This document shows, in pieces, positions 42,663-50,966 of a stretch of 64,000 nucleotides of DNA (position 1 is the first letter of the stretch; each line of letters starts with the position of its first letter). Position numbers and translations under genes: made by a program. The DNA comes from JAJDXW01 sp965223775 (GTDB lineage: Bacteria > Pseudomonadota > Gammaproteobacteria > HK1). The notes beneath the pieces are model-generated. The model did no database searches, had not been told where the DNA came from, and worked only from the letters and a program-made list of their open reading frames with translations. Location: NCBI GenBank assembly GCA_965223775.1, contig OZ245021.1:5332001-5396000 (forward strand), written 5' to 3'.

Positions 42663-43490
42663 ATGAACGACCCAGGCCCGGAACTCATCGAGACGGCCGG
42701 CGGCGGCGTCGCCACCCTGACCCTCAACCGCCCGGATCGCCTCAACCCCCTTTCCGAGTCCATGATCGGCGCCCTCCAGGAGGCGCTGGACCGGATCGCG
42801 GCGGACCCCTCGGTACGCGTCGTGGTCCTGACGGGGGCGGGGCGGGCATTCTGCGCGGGCCACGACCTCAAGGAGATGTACGCCCACCGGGACCAGGCGT
42901 TCCAGGAAGCGCTGTTCGAGCGATGCAGCCGCATGATGCTGAGCATCGTCGGCCTCCCCCAGCCGGTCGTCGCACGCGTGAACGGGCTTGCCACCGCCGC
43001 CGGCTGCCAGCTCCTCGCGACCTGCGACCTCGCGGTGGCGAGCACCGAGGCCCGGATCGCGGTCAACGGCATCGACCACGGCCTCTTCTGCTCCACTCCC
43101 AGCGTGCCGCTCAGCCGCAACGTGGCGCGCAAGCAGGCATTCGAGATGCTCTTCACCGGCGAGTTCATCGACGCCGCGACAGCGCGAGCCCGCGGCCTCG
43201 TGAACCGGGTGGCGCCGCCCGAGGAGCTGGACGCGGCCGTCGCCGGGCTCTGCGATGCGATCCGCGCCAAGCCGGCCGCCACCGTGGCGACCGGAAAGCG
43301 CATGTTCTACCGCCAGCTCGAGCAGGGACTGACCGAGGCCCACCGCTACGCGGGGGGCGTCATGGCGTGCAACATGATGGCCGGCGACGCGCAGGAGGGG
43401 ATCGGCGCATTCCTCGACAAGCGCCCGCCGCGATGGGCGGCGCCGGCCGCGCCCGCGGACTCGGAGCGGGGCGGGACCGGGAACCGCTGA
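42663..43490 (+). CDS. Crotonase-superfamily protein (enoyl-CoA hydratase-like, ECHDC3-type)
   Basis: 275 residues. The CoA-binding core is clear: VVLTGAGRAFCAGHDLKEMY and the oxyanion-hole loop VARVNGLATAAGCQLLATCD. However, the two glutamates that act in true hydratases are not at their usual places: the loop after CDLAVAS reads EARIAVNGIDHGLFCSTPSV instead of a region with glutamate before GG. This matches the ECHDC3-like branch, whose reaction is unknown. GAGGAGACG precedes the ATG closely. It lies downstream of the small ORF, perhaps co-transcribed. Confidence 0.82.
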   Translation: MNDPGPELIETAGGGVATLTLNRPDRLNPLSESMIGALQEALDRIAADPSVRVVVLTGAGRAFCAGHDLKEMYAHRDQAFQEALFERCSRMMLSIVGLPQPVVARVNGLATAAGCQLLATCDLAVASTEARIAVNGIDHGLFCSTPSVPLSRNVARKQAFEMLFTGEFIDAATARARGLVNRVAPPEELDAAVAGLCDAIRAKPAATVATGKRMFYRQLEQGLTEAHRYAGGVMACNMMAGDAQEGIGAFLDKRPPRWAAPAAPADSERGGTGNR

Positions 43491-43544
43491 GCGCGCGAAC
43501 TTCGCCTTCTTCTTTTCAGTTGATCCAGGTTATCTGCGAGGCCC

Positions 43545-43626
43545 TCCCGGGAGCGCGGGCTTCCAGCCCGCGGTGGGCCGATGGCCCACCGTGGCCCGCG
43601 CGGGCAAGATGCCCGCGCTCCCGGGA
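43545..43626. repeat. Triple-hairpin intergenic palindrome (REP/PU-like)
   Basis: TCCCGGGAGCGCGGGC and its exact complement GCCCGCGCTCCCGGGA bound the element. Each arm contains its own hairpin (GCGGGC-TTCCA-GCCCGC and GCGGGC-AAGAT-GCCCGC), and the centre is a third one (GGTGGGCC-GAT-GGCCCACC). GGGAGCGCGGGC-type palindromes recur in many GC-rich bacteria. It is next to the half copy of the other repeat family at 43658. Confidence 0.8.
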
Positions 43627-43657
43627 ATGCATCGCCGGTCCGAGGCCCGGCCTCGCC

Positions 43658-43729
43658 GGCGCGTTCACGCTGTCGAAGCGGCGTGAGGAAGTACGGTCCG
43701 CTACCGCGAGGGGATCGGCGGCCGCAGCA
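43658..43729. repeat. Dispersed nested-palindrome element, half copy E
   Basis: Matches only the right half of copy C: GCGCGTTCACGCTGTCGAAG, GGAAGTACGGTCCGCTACCG and GGATCGGCGGCCGCAGCA, without either terminal repeat. It carries the GCTACCGCG stem arm of the F type, but its partner arm is lost. It is more diverged than the others, so it is probably an old remnant. Confidence 0.7.
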
Positions 43730-43776
43730 TCAGTCATGCGCGCCGGGCACGGAGAGGGCGGGGGGTCGACACGCGG

Positions 43777-44631
43777 ATGCTGGCGCGGGTGACCGCGGAG
43801 CGCACCGACTACACGGGCCGCGAGCACCCCCGGGCCAACCCCGAGCCTCGCATCGTCTCCCTCGTCCCGAGCATCACGGAGCTGCTCTTCGATCTCGGGC
43901 TCGGCCCCTTCGTGGCCGGCCGCACCACCTTCTGCGTCCATCCGCACGACGCCGTCGGACCCGTTCCGCGGGTGGGGGGCACGAAGACGGTCCGCCTCGA
44001 CCGCCTGCGCCGGCTGAAGCCCACCCACGTCATCGTCAACGTGGACGAGAACCGGAAGAGCGACGTGGAGGCGATAGAGTCCTTCACCCCCCACGTCATC
44101 GTCACCCACCCTCTCGGCCCCGCCGACAACCCCGGGCTGTACCGACTCCTCGGCTCGATCTTCGGGCGGGAGGCGGCCGCGCGACGCCTCGCAAGGGCCT
44201 TCGCGGAGGGGCTCGCGGCGGTGAAGGAGGCGGCGGGCCGGCTACCGCCGCGCCGCGTGCTGTACCTCATCTGGAAGGAGCCGTGGATGACGGTGTCTCG
44301 CGATACCTACATCTCGCGCACGCTTGCCCTTGTCGGCTGGGAGACGGCCGCCCACGACCCCGGCGTCCGCTATCCGGAAGTGGAGCTCGAAGAATCGCTC
44401 TTCGCAGGCATCGATCTCGTTCTCCTCTCGAGCGAGCCCTACCCTTTCAAGCCCGAGCATGCCGCCCTCGTGCGCGCGGCACCGGGCGGCGCCCGAACGC
44501 CGATCGCGCTCATCGACGCCGAAATGGTGTCCTGGTACGGCAGTCGCGCGGTCCGGGGACTCCGGTATCTCGCCGACTTCGCGGCCCGCTGCAACCGCCC
44601 TCCCTCCTCGCTTTCGTCTATCATTCGTTGA
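43777..44631 (+). CDS. BtuF/TroA-like helical-backbone metal-receptor protein, without signal peptide
   Basis: 284 residues. The N-terminal lobe reads PRIVSLVPSITELLFDLGLG followed by VAGRTTFCVHPHDAVGPVPR and VGGTKTVRLDRLRRLKPTHV, typical of cobalamin/corrinoid-binding class III solute-binding proteins. A long linking helix and a C-terminal lobe with WKEPWMTVSRDTYISRTLAL follow. No signal peptide precedes the domain, and no BtuCD genes are near, so it is probably a cytoplasmic relative of BtuF. It lies 52 bases before the Liv-type binding-protein gene. Confidence 0.78.
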   Translation: MLARVTAERTDYTGREHPRANPEPRIVSLVPSITELLFDLGLGPFVAGRTTFCVHPHDAVGPVPRVGGTKTVRLDRLRRLKPTHVIVNVDENRKSDVEAIESFTPHVIVTHPLGPADNPGLYRLLGSIFGREAAARRLARAFAEGLAAVKEAAGRLPPRRVLYLIWKEPWMTVSRDTYISRTLALVGWETAAHDPGVRYPEVELEESLFAGIDLVLLSSEPYPFKPEHAALVRAAPGGARTPIALIDAEMVSWYGSRAVRGLRYLADFAARCNRPPSSLSSIIR

Positions 44632-44683
44632 ACCAACAACGCGGTGGCGCCGGACGGACGGCGCCCCCAAGGAGGCCAACGAC

Positions 44684-45880
44684 ATGCGGAACAAGCTACC
44701 GATTGCCCTCGGGCTCGCCACCTGCCTTCTCGCCCTTGCCTTCCACCCCGCCAAGGGGGCCGACAAGGTCAAGATCGGCTTCGTAACCACCCTCACCACC
44801 GGGGCCGGCGTGATCGGCCGCGACATGAAGGATGCGGTCGACCTCGCCGTGGAGCACATCGACGCCCGGATGGCCGGACTCGACGTCGAGATCATCTACG
44901 AAGATGACGGGTTCAAGCCCGAGATCGGCAAGCAGAAGGCGGACAAGCTCGTCAAGTCCGACGACGTCGACTTCGTGGCCGGGTTCATCTGGTCGCACGT
45001 CCTGCTCGCGTCCCGCAAATCCGTTCTCGACGCCGGGAAGTTCCTCATCAGCTCGAATGCCGGCCCTTCCCAGCTCGCCGGCAAGCTCTGCCACGAGAAC
45101 TTCTTCTCGACTTCCTGGCAGAACGACCAGACTCCGATGGCCATGGGCGAGGTCCTCAACCGCAACGGCGTCAAAATGCTCTACGTCATGGCCCCCAACT
45201 ACGCGGCCGGAAAGAACATGGTGTCCGGGGTCGAACGTACCTTCGCAGGCGAGGTGGTCGGCAAGGACATGACGAAATGGGGCAAGGACGCGCAGCTCGA
45301 CTTCTCCGCCGAGCTCGCCAAGGCCCGCGCATCGGGGGCGGACGCGATCTTCGTCTTCTACCCCGGCCGCGCGGGAGGCGCCTTCATCAAGCAGTACGAG
45401 CAGGCGGGCCTGGTGGACGAGATCCCGCTCTACACCGTGTTCACGGTCGACTCCATCTCCCTGCCGCTCCTCCAGAAAGCGGGGCTGAAGGGCGTGCTCG
45501 GCTCGCTCATGACCCAGTTCTGGGCTCCGGACCTCGACTCCCCGCAGAACCACAAGTTCGTGTCCGCGTTCCGCGAGAAGCACGGGCGCTACCCGTCGTT
45601 CTACGCCGCGCAGTCCTACGACACGATCTTCTTCATCAAGAGCGCGGTCGAGGCGGTGAACGGCAACCTCGAGGACATGGACGGCCTGCGGGCGGCGATG
45701 GCCGCCGCGGACTATCCTTCCGTCCGCGGCCCGTACACCTACGGCAACAACCATCTCCCGATCCAGAACTTCTACCTGCGACAGGTGGTGGAGGACGACG
45801 ACGGGAACTGGACCACCCGGATCGTGGAGACGGTGTACACCGCGCACCAGGACAGCTACGCAAGCGAGTGCAAGATGTAG
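44684..45880 (+). CDS. Liv-type ABC transporter substrate-binding protein
   Basis: 398 residues. ATG 44684 has AGGAGG nine bases upstream and opens a Sec signal (MRNKLPIALGLATCLLALAF, cleavage near AKGA). The mature protein begins DKVKIGFVTTLTTGAGVIGR, a type I periplasmic-binding fold of the branched-chain amino acid/amide class (LivK-like). It feeds the LivH/LivM/LivG/LivF-like components downstream. Relatives bind leucine, amides, urea or aromatic acids, so the true ligand is open. Confidence 0.9.
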   Translation: MRNKLPIALGLATCLLALAFHPAKGADKVKIGFVTTLTTGAGVIGRDMKDAVDLAVEHIDARMAGLDVEIIYEDDGFKPEIGKQKADKLVKSDDVDFVAGFIWSHVLLASRKSVLDAGKFLISSNAGPSQLAGKLCHENFFSTSWQNDQTPMAMGEVLNRNGVKMLYVMAPNYAAGKNMVSGVERTFAGEVVGKDMTKWGKDAQLDFSAELAKARASGADAIFVFYPGRAGGAFIKQYEQAGLVDEIPLYTVFTVDSISLPLLQKAGLKGVLGSLMTQFWAPDLDSPQNHKFVSAFREKHGRYPSFYAAQSYDTIFFIKSAVEAVNGNLEDMDGLRAAMAAADYPSVRGPYTYGNNHLPIQNFYLRQVVEDDDGNWTTRIVETVYTAHQDSYASECKM

Positions 45881-45945
45881 GGACCCGCCCGCTCCCGCTC
45901 CGGCCGGGGCAGCCGCCCGTGCTCCCCGGCCGGCGTCTGCGACGG

Positions 45946-45981
45946 CCGGACCCGGCGCCGCCGCCGGCGGCCCGGGTCCGG
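45946..45981 (+). promoter_or_regulatory. GC hairpin between Liv binding-protein and permease genes
   Basis: A ten-base stem (CCGGACCCGG with CCGGGTCCGG) encloses a second palindrome, GCCGCCGGCGGC. It lies 66 bases after the binding-protein stop in an otherwise empty 150-base spacer. There is no T-run. It parallels the hairpins at 1933-2000 and would fit a partial terminator or mRNA 3' stabiliser. Confidence 0.5.
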
Positions 45982-46030
45982 CGCTCGTTCCGCGAAACCG
46001 CCGCTCCCCTCCCGGCCGGTCCCTGAGCCC

Positions 46031-46954
46031 ATGGACGTCACCCTGGTCGCCACCCAGTTCCTGAACGGGCTTCAGCTCGGGGTGCTGCTCTTCCTGCTCG
46101 CCGCCGGCCTCACCCTCGTGTTCGGGATCATGGACTGCGTGAACCTCGCGCACGGCTCGCTCTACATGGTGGGGGCATTCGTGTGCGCGACGGTGACCCT
46201 CGCCTCGGGCTCGTTCCTGCTCGGGGTCCTGATCGCCCTCCCCGCAACCTTCGCCATCGGGGTGGTGGTGGAGCTCCTCGTCATCCGCCACCTGTACCAG
46301 CGCGACCATCTCGACCAGGTGCTCGCCACCTTCGGACTCATCCTCGTGTTCGACACCCTGGTCCACCTGATCTGGGGCCCGGAGGGCCTGAGCTTCCCGC
46401 TGCCGCAGAGCCTCAACGGCCAGGTGAACCTTCCCGGGGGCGTGGTCTTCCCGGTCTATCGGCTCCTCATCATCGCGGGCGGACTCGCCGTCGCCCTTGC
46501 CATGTGGATCGTGATCGCGCGTACCCGGACCGGGATGCTGGTCCGCGCGGGGGCCTCGAACCCCCGGCTCGTGAACGCGCTCGGCGTCAACATCCAGGCC
46601 CTCTTCACCCTCGTCTTCGGCGCCGGCGCGGCGCTCGCGGGGCTCGCGGGCCTGCTCATCGCGCCGATCACCGAGGCGAGCATCGGCATGGGCAACGAGA
46701 TCCTCATCGTCGCCTTCGTGGTCATCATCATCGGAGGGATCGGCTCGGTCCGGGGGGCCTTCATCGCCGCCCTCATCGTGGGGCTCATCGATACCATGGG
46801 GCGTTCGTTCCTGGACGGGGCGATGAAGCTGGTGCTCTCCAACCAGGCGGCGGAGACGGCAGCCCCGGCGGTATCGGCCATGCTCATCTACATCCTGATG
46901 GCCGCCATCCTCTATTTCCGGCCGCAGGGGCTGTTCCCGCCCCGGGTCCGCTGA
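46031..46954 (+). CDS. Liv-type ABC permease, LivH-like
   Basis: 307 residues with about eight helices. The start QFLNGLQLGVLLFLLAAGLT and GIMDCVNLAHGSLYMVGAFV are hallmark LivH motifs; VFGAGAALAGLAGLLIAPIT and GGIGSVRGAFIAALIVGLID follow. It is one half of the importer pore. It shares a base with the next gene (TGATG), so translation is coupled. Confidence 0.93.
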   Translation: MDVTLVATQFLNGLQLGVLLFLLAAGLTLVFGIMDCVNLAHGSLYMVGAFVCATVTLASGSFLLGVLIALPATFAIGVVVELLVIRHLYQRDHLDQVLATFGLILVFDTLVHLIWGPEGLSFPLPQSLNGQVNLPGGVVFPVYRLLIIAGGLAVALAMWIVIARTRTGMLVRAGASNPRLVNALGVNIQALFTLVFGAGAALAGLAGLLIAPITEASIGMGNEILIVAFVVIIIGGIGSVRGAFIAALIVGLIDTMGRSFLDGAMKLVLSNQAAETAAPAVSAMLIYILMAAILYFRPQGLFPPRVR

Positions 46955-48009
46955 TGGGCCGGCCCGGCTCCGCTTCCGCAGGCGCCCGGCTTCGCCGCGC
47001 GGGCCGGGACCCGCGCACCCTCGCCGGGGCCCTCGCCTTCGCGCTCCTCGTCGCGGCGCCCCCGCTCACGGCCTGGATCGACGAGCCGTTCTACCTCGAC
47101 CTCGCGACCCGGATCCTCATCCTCGCCATCGCCGCGGCCAGCCTGAACCTCATCCTCGGCTACGGCGGGATGATCAGCTTCGGCCACTCGGCGTACCTCG
47201 GGATCGGGGCCTACGCGGTCGGGATCCCCGCCTACTACGGGGAGTACTCCGCGGCGGTCCAGCTTCCCCTCGCGCTCGGCGCGAGCGCCCTCTTCGCCTT
47301 CGTCACGGGCCTGGTGAGCCTTCGCACCCGCGGGGTCTACTTCATCATGATCACCCTCGCCTTCGCCCAGATGGTCTACTTCGCGTTCGTCAGCATCGAG
47401 GAGTACGGGGGCGACGACGGGCTGGTCATCGATCTCAGAAGCGAGGCGGGCGGGCTCGTCGACCTCGAGAGCAACGTGGAGCTCTACTACGCCGCGCTGG
47501 CGGTCCTCGCGCTCGTGATGTTCTTCGTGCGCCGGATCGTCCGCTCGCGTTTCGGTCTCGTCATCCGCGGCTCGCGCGACAACGACGGCCGCATGCAGGC
47601 CCTCGGCTTCAACACGTTCCGCTACCGCCTCGCCTGCTACGTCCTCGCGGGGACGATCGCGGGGCTCGCGGGCTGGCTTCTCGGCAATTTCACGAACTTC
47701 ATCAGTCCGGAGATGATGGACTGGACCCGCTCCGGCGAGCTCATCTTCATGGTCGTGCTCGGGGGGGCGGGCAGCGCCCTCGGGCCCCTCTTCGGCGCCG
47801 CCGCGTTCATCCTCCTCGAGGAGTTCCTGTCCCGATTCAGCATCTACTGGCCGCTCGCATTCGGCCTGATCCTCGTCCTCGTCGTCCTGTTCTACCGGGG
47901 GGGGCTCGACGGACTGCTCGACCGGGGAGCGAGGACCACGAGATCGACCGGCTCGTCGAATCCCTCGAGCCGGGAGCCCGAACGGTGCTCGACCGATTCG
48001 CGCTCGTAG
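46954..48009 (+). CDS. Liv-type ABC permease, LivM-like
   Basis: 351 residues. After a short N-terminus, the core reads ASLNLILGYGGMISFGHSAY and LAFAQMVYFAFVSIEEYGG, then GSRDNDGRMQALGFNTFRYR and GNFTNFISPEMMDWTRSGEL, all typical of LivM. The last approximately 39 codons (DRGARTTRSTGSSNPSSREP and on) are hydrophilic and lie over the antisense cyclase 3' end (118-base overlap), so the C-terminus probably runs longer than the functional domain. Confidence 0.92.
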   Translation: MGRPGSASAGARLRRAGRDPRTLAGALAFALLVAAPPLTAWIDEPFYLDLATRILILAIAAASLNLILGYGGMISFGHSAYLGIGAYAVGIPAYYGEYSAAVQLPLALGASALFAFVTGLVSLRTRGVYFIMITLAFAQMVYFAFVSIEEYGGDDGLVIDLRSEAGGLVDLESNVELYYAALAVLALVMFFVRRIVRSRFGLVIRGSRDNDGRMQALGFNTFRYRLACYVLAGTIAGLAGWLLGNFTNFISPEMMDWTRSGELIFMVVLGGAGSALGPLFGAAAFILLEEFLSRFSIYWPLAFGLILVLVVLFYRGGLDGLLDRGARTTRSTGSSNPSSREPERCSTDSRS

Positions 48010-49280
48010 CCCTGCCGGACGGCGGCCTCGAACGTGCCGCGGTCCGTCAGCGCGTCCACCGCTTCGGCCCGGTTGGCCTTCTCGAGCTTCGCGGCCTGGT
48101 TGACGGGATCGCCGATGACGGTGTACTCGAGCCGGTCGCGGTCGCCCACCGCGCCGAACACGATGGGACCGAAGGCGGCGGCCGCGTTCACCCGATGCCC
48201 CGGACGGCCCTCGGCGGTGCGGCGGCGGTTCCACTCGGCGGCGGCTTCCATGACCGCGTCCACCGACCGCAGCGCGTCCGCGGCGGCCGTCTCCGAGGGC
48301 CGGACCGCACCGAACGTGGCCATGATGCCGTCACCCATGAACTTGTCGATGGTCCCCCCGTGGGCCTGGATGGCCGGGACGAGCGCGTGCTGATAGTCGG
48401 TCAGCATCGCGATCACCTCGCCCGGCGATACGGTGTGCGAGTACCGGGTGAAGCCGCGAATGTCGCAGAACACGATGGCGGCGTCGCGCGCTTGTCCGCT
48501 GCCGGCCTCGATCACCTGCTCGGAGGCGGTGATCTGCCGGGCGACCTCGGGCGAGAAGAAGCGCGAGAGGTCCCGGGCCGCCTCACCTTCGGCGGCGGAG
48601 CGCACGACCAGGCGCCGAGCCTGGTTCATGGCCACCGCGAGGATCACGGTCACCACGAGGATCGCGATGATCTTGTCCGCCTCGGCCCCGATCAGGATCG
48701 AGTTGGAGGTCATGTACACGACGTAGTCCCGGGTCACCATCTCCATGCCGCCGGAAGCGTAGACGGCGTAGGCGGAGAGGGTTGCCCAGCCGGCGGCGGC
48801 GGTCAGCCCCGCCACGACCACGTAGCGGGCGTGGAAGCTCAGCACCCGGAGCCCGATGAAGATGAAGACGTAGATCATGGTCGGCGCCTTGAGATAGAAC
48901 GACGGCGGCTGTCCGTACTCGAGGTGGAACGACCAGATGAGGGCGAGGAGAAGCCCCATGTCCACGACGATGGAGAGGTAGAGAAGCCAGGGCACGAGCC
49001 GCTCCCGCCACGAGAGATACAGGCGCACCAGGGTGAACAGCGCGTACCCGCCGAGGACGATCGGAACCGGGTCGATGACGTCCGGACTGCTCACCGCGGA
49101 CGGCTGGCCGGGCTGGATGGCGGCGAGAAACATGAAGAACAGGACCACGCCGAGCTGGAGCAGGCTGATGAGCCGCTGGCTCTCGGCCTGCTGGCGCCGG
49201 ATCGCCGCCTGCACGCGCTCCGGCAGCTTCCGTTCGGCTTCGCGATCGCTCCGGAGGCGCCGGAGCCGGTTTCCGATCAT
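47892..49280 (-). CDS. Membrane-bound class III adenylate cyclase
   Basis: 462 residues from ATG 49280 (GGGAGG seven bases upstream). About six helices (about 40-240) replace any known sensor. A linker (DLSRFFSPEVARQITAS) then leads to the catalytic domain (about 265-430). Metal aspartates are in VFCDIRGFTRYS and GGTIDKFMGDGIMATFG. The lysine in TIDKF and aspartate in YTVIGDPVNQAAKLEKAN favour ATP over GTP. It sits on the opposite strand inside the Liv operon, converging with livM and divergent from livG. What it senses is unknown. Confidence 0.88.
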   Translation of the reverse strand: MIGNRLRRLRSDREAERKLPERVQAAIRRQQAESQRLISLLQLGVVLFFMFLAAIQPGQPSAVSSPDVIDPVPIVLGGYALFTLVRLYLSWRERLVPWLLYLSIVVDMGLLLALIWSFHLEYGQPPSFYLKAPTMIYVFIFIGLRVLSFHARYVVVAGLTAAAGWATLSAYAVYASGGMEMVTRDYVVYMTSNSILIGAEADKIIAILVVTVILAVAMNQARRLVVRSAAEGEAARDLSRFFSPEVARQITASEQVIEAGSGQARDAAIVFCDIRGFTRYSHTVSPGEVIAMLTDYQHALVPAIQAHGGTIDKFMGDGIMATFGAVRPSETAAADALRSVDAVMEAAAEWNRRRTAEGRPGHRVNAAAAFGPIVFGAVGDRDRLEYTVIGDPVNQAAKLEKANRAEAVDALTDRGTFEAAVRQGYERESVEHRSGSRLEGFDEPVDLVVLAPRSSSPSSPPR

Positions 49281-49324
49281 CGTTCGGCCTCCCACGTCGA
49301 TTCCCTCCGGGCGAGAACCGGCGG

Positions 49325-50128
49325 ATGACAGCGCCGCTGCTCTCCGTGCGGGGCCTCACCCGGCGTTTCGGCGGCGTGACCGCGTCCGACGGCATCGACC
49401 TCGACGTGTTCGAGCATGAGGCTCATGCCATCATCGGCCCCAACGGAGCGGGGAAGACGACCTTCATCGCCCAGGTCGCGGGCTCCACCCTCCCCGACGC
49501 TGGAACCATCGAGCTCGACGGCCGGTCCATCGCTCACCTCCCCGCCCACCGCCGTGCCCGGCTCGGGCTCGCCCGATCGTTTCAGATCACGAGCATCTTC
49601 GCCACGCTCACGGTGATCGAGAATGCGGTGCTCGCCGTGCAGGCCGCCTCGGGGCATGCCTATCGGATGTGGGACGACGCCCTCCGGGACGCGGACCTTC
49701 GGGGAACGGCGCTCGGCCACCTCGCGGGGGTGGGCCTCGACGGGCGGGCCGAAGACACGGCCGGGGACCTCTCCCACGGCGAGCACCGCCAGCTCGAGAT
49801 CGCGATGGCGCTCGCGACCCGGCCGCGCCTGCTGCTCCTCGACGAGCCGATGGCGGGAATGGGGCCCGAGGAGTCCGCCCGGATGGTGTCGACCCTGCGC
49901 GACCTGCGGCGCGAGCGGACCCTTCTGCTCATCGAGCACGACATGGACGCGGTGTTCGCCATCGCCGACCGGATCACGGTCCTCGTCAGCGGGCGCGTGG
50001 TCGCTTCCGGCCGGCCGGAGGCGATTCGGGCCGATCCCGAGGTGCGGCGCGCATACCTCGGCGAGGACTTCCCGGATGCCGGAAACGGGAACGGGAACGG
50101 GAACGGGAAGGGGGACGAAACGCCATGA
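49325..50128 (+). CDS. Liv-type ABC ATPase, LivG-like
   Basis: 267 residues. Walker A GPNGAGKTTFIAQVAG, signature DLSHGEHRQLEIAMALA and Walker B LLLLDEPMAGMGPEESA are present, with the LivG-type signature SHGE in place of SGGQ. The C-terminal tail is a low-complexity Asn-Gly run from a GGGAAC microsatellite at 50081-50112. It is separated from livM by the antisense cyclase gene, so it probably has its own promoter in the 44-base divergent region with the cyclase. Confidence 0.93.
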   Translation: MTAPLLSVRGLTRRFGGVTASDGIDLDVFEHEAHAIIGPNGAGKTTFIAQVAGSTLPDAGTIELDGRSIAHLPAHRRARLGLARSFQITSIFATLTVIENAVLAVQAASGHAYRMWDDALRDADLRGTALGHLAGVGLDGRAEDTAGDLSHGEHRQLEIAMALATRPRLLLLDEPMAGMGPEESARMVSTLRDLRRERTLLLIEHDMDAVFAIADRITVLVSGRVVASGRPEAIRADPEVRRAYLGEDFPDAGNGNGNGNGKGDETP

Positions 50129-50137
50129 GCGAGTCCG

Positions 50138-50875
50138 ATGGCTGACCCTCTGCTCGAGGTGCGGGGACTCACCGCCGCCTATGGGCGCAGCCAGGTGCTC
50201 TACGGCGTCGACCTCGAGGTCCGCGCCGGCGAGATGACCTCCCTCCTCGGCCGAAACGGAATGGGCAAGACCACGACCGCGTACTCGATCATGGGCCTGG
50301 TGCCGCCGCTCGACGGCTCCGTCCGGATGGCCGGCCGGGAGCTTTCCGGACAGCCGCCCTGGCGAATCGGGCAGGCGGGAATCGGCCTCGTGCCGGAGGC
50401 GCGCCAGGTCTTCCCCAACCTCACGACCCACGAGAACCTGGTCGCTACCGCCCGCGCGCGTCGCGACGGCGGCGGGGGCGACGCCGGCGGCGGGGGCGGC
50501 GGTTGGACGGAGGAACGCGTCTACGAGCTGTTCCCCGCCCTCGCGGAGCGCCGCGGCACCCCCGGCTCGCTGCTCTCCGGGGGGGAGCAGCAGATGCTGT
50601 CCATCGGCCGCGCCCTCATGACCAACCCGGTCCTGCTGATCCTCGACGAGGCGACGGAGGGGCTGGCGCCGCTGGTGCGCCGGGAGATCTGGGCGTGCCT
50701 CACCCGGCTCAAGGCCGCCGGACAGTCGATCCTCATCATCGACAAGAACATCGACGACCTCGCCCGCATCGCGGACCGCCACTTCATCCTCGAGAAGGGC
50801 CGCATCGTATGGAGCGGGACGAGCGAGACCCTGCGGGCCAGCCCGGACGCGATCGCGCGCCATGTCGGGATATGA
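50138..50875 (+). CDS. Liv-type ABC ATPase, LivF-like
   Basis: 245 residues. Walker A LGRNGMGKTTTAYSIMG, signature LLSGGEQQMLSIGRALM, Walker B LLILDEATEGLAPLVRR. An inserted glycine-rich loop (GGGGDAGGGGGG, about residue 110) is unusual and lies in the helical region. It starts nine bases after livG. Together with livG it energises the importer. Confidence 0.93.
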   Translation: MADPLLEVRGLTAAYGRSQVLYGVDLEVRAGEMTSLLGRNGMGKTTTAYSIMGLVPPLDGSVRMAGRELSGQPPWRIGQAGIGLVPEARQVFPNLTTHENLVATARARRDGGGGDAGGGGGGWTEERVYELFPALAERRGTPGSLLSGGEQQMLSIGRALMTNPVLLILDEATEGLAPLVRREIWACLTRLKAAGQSILIIDKNIDDLARIADRHFILEKGRIVWSGTSETLRASPDAIARHVGI

Positions 50876-50966
50876 CCGTGCGGCCGCCGAACCATCCACT
50901 CGACTTGAAAGGCCGCGGGCGCGCCCCACAATGGGTAGGGCGCGCTCCCCGCCAGGAGAATCCGAC

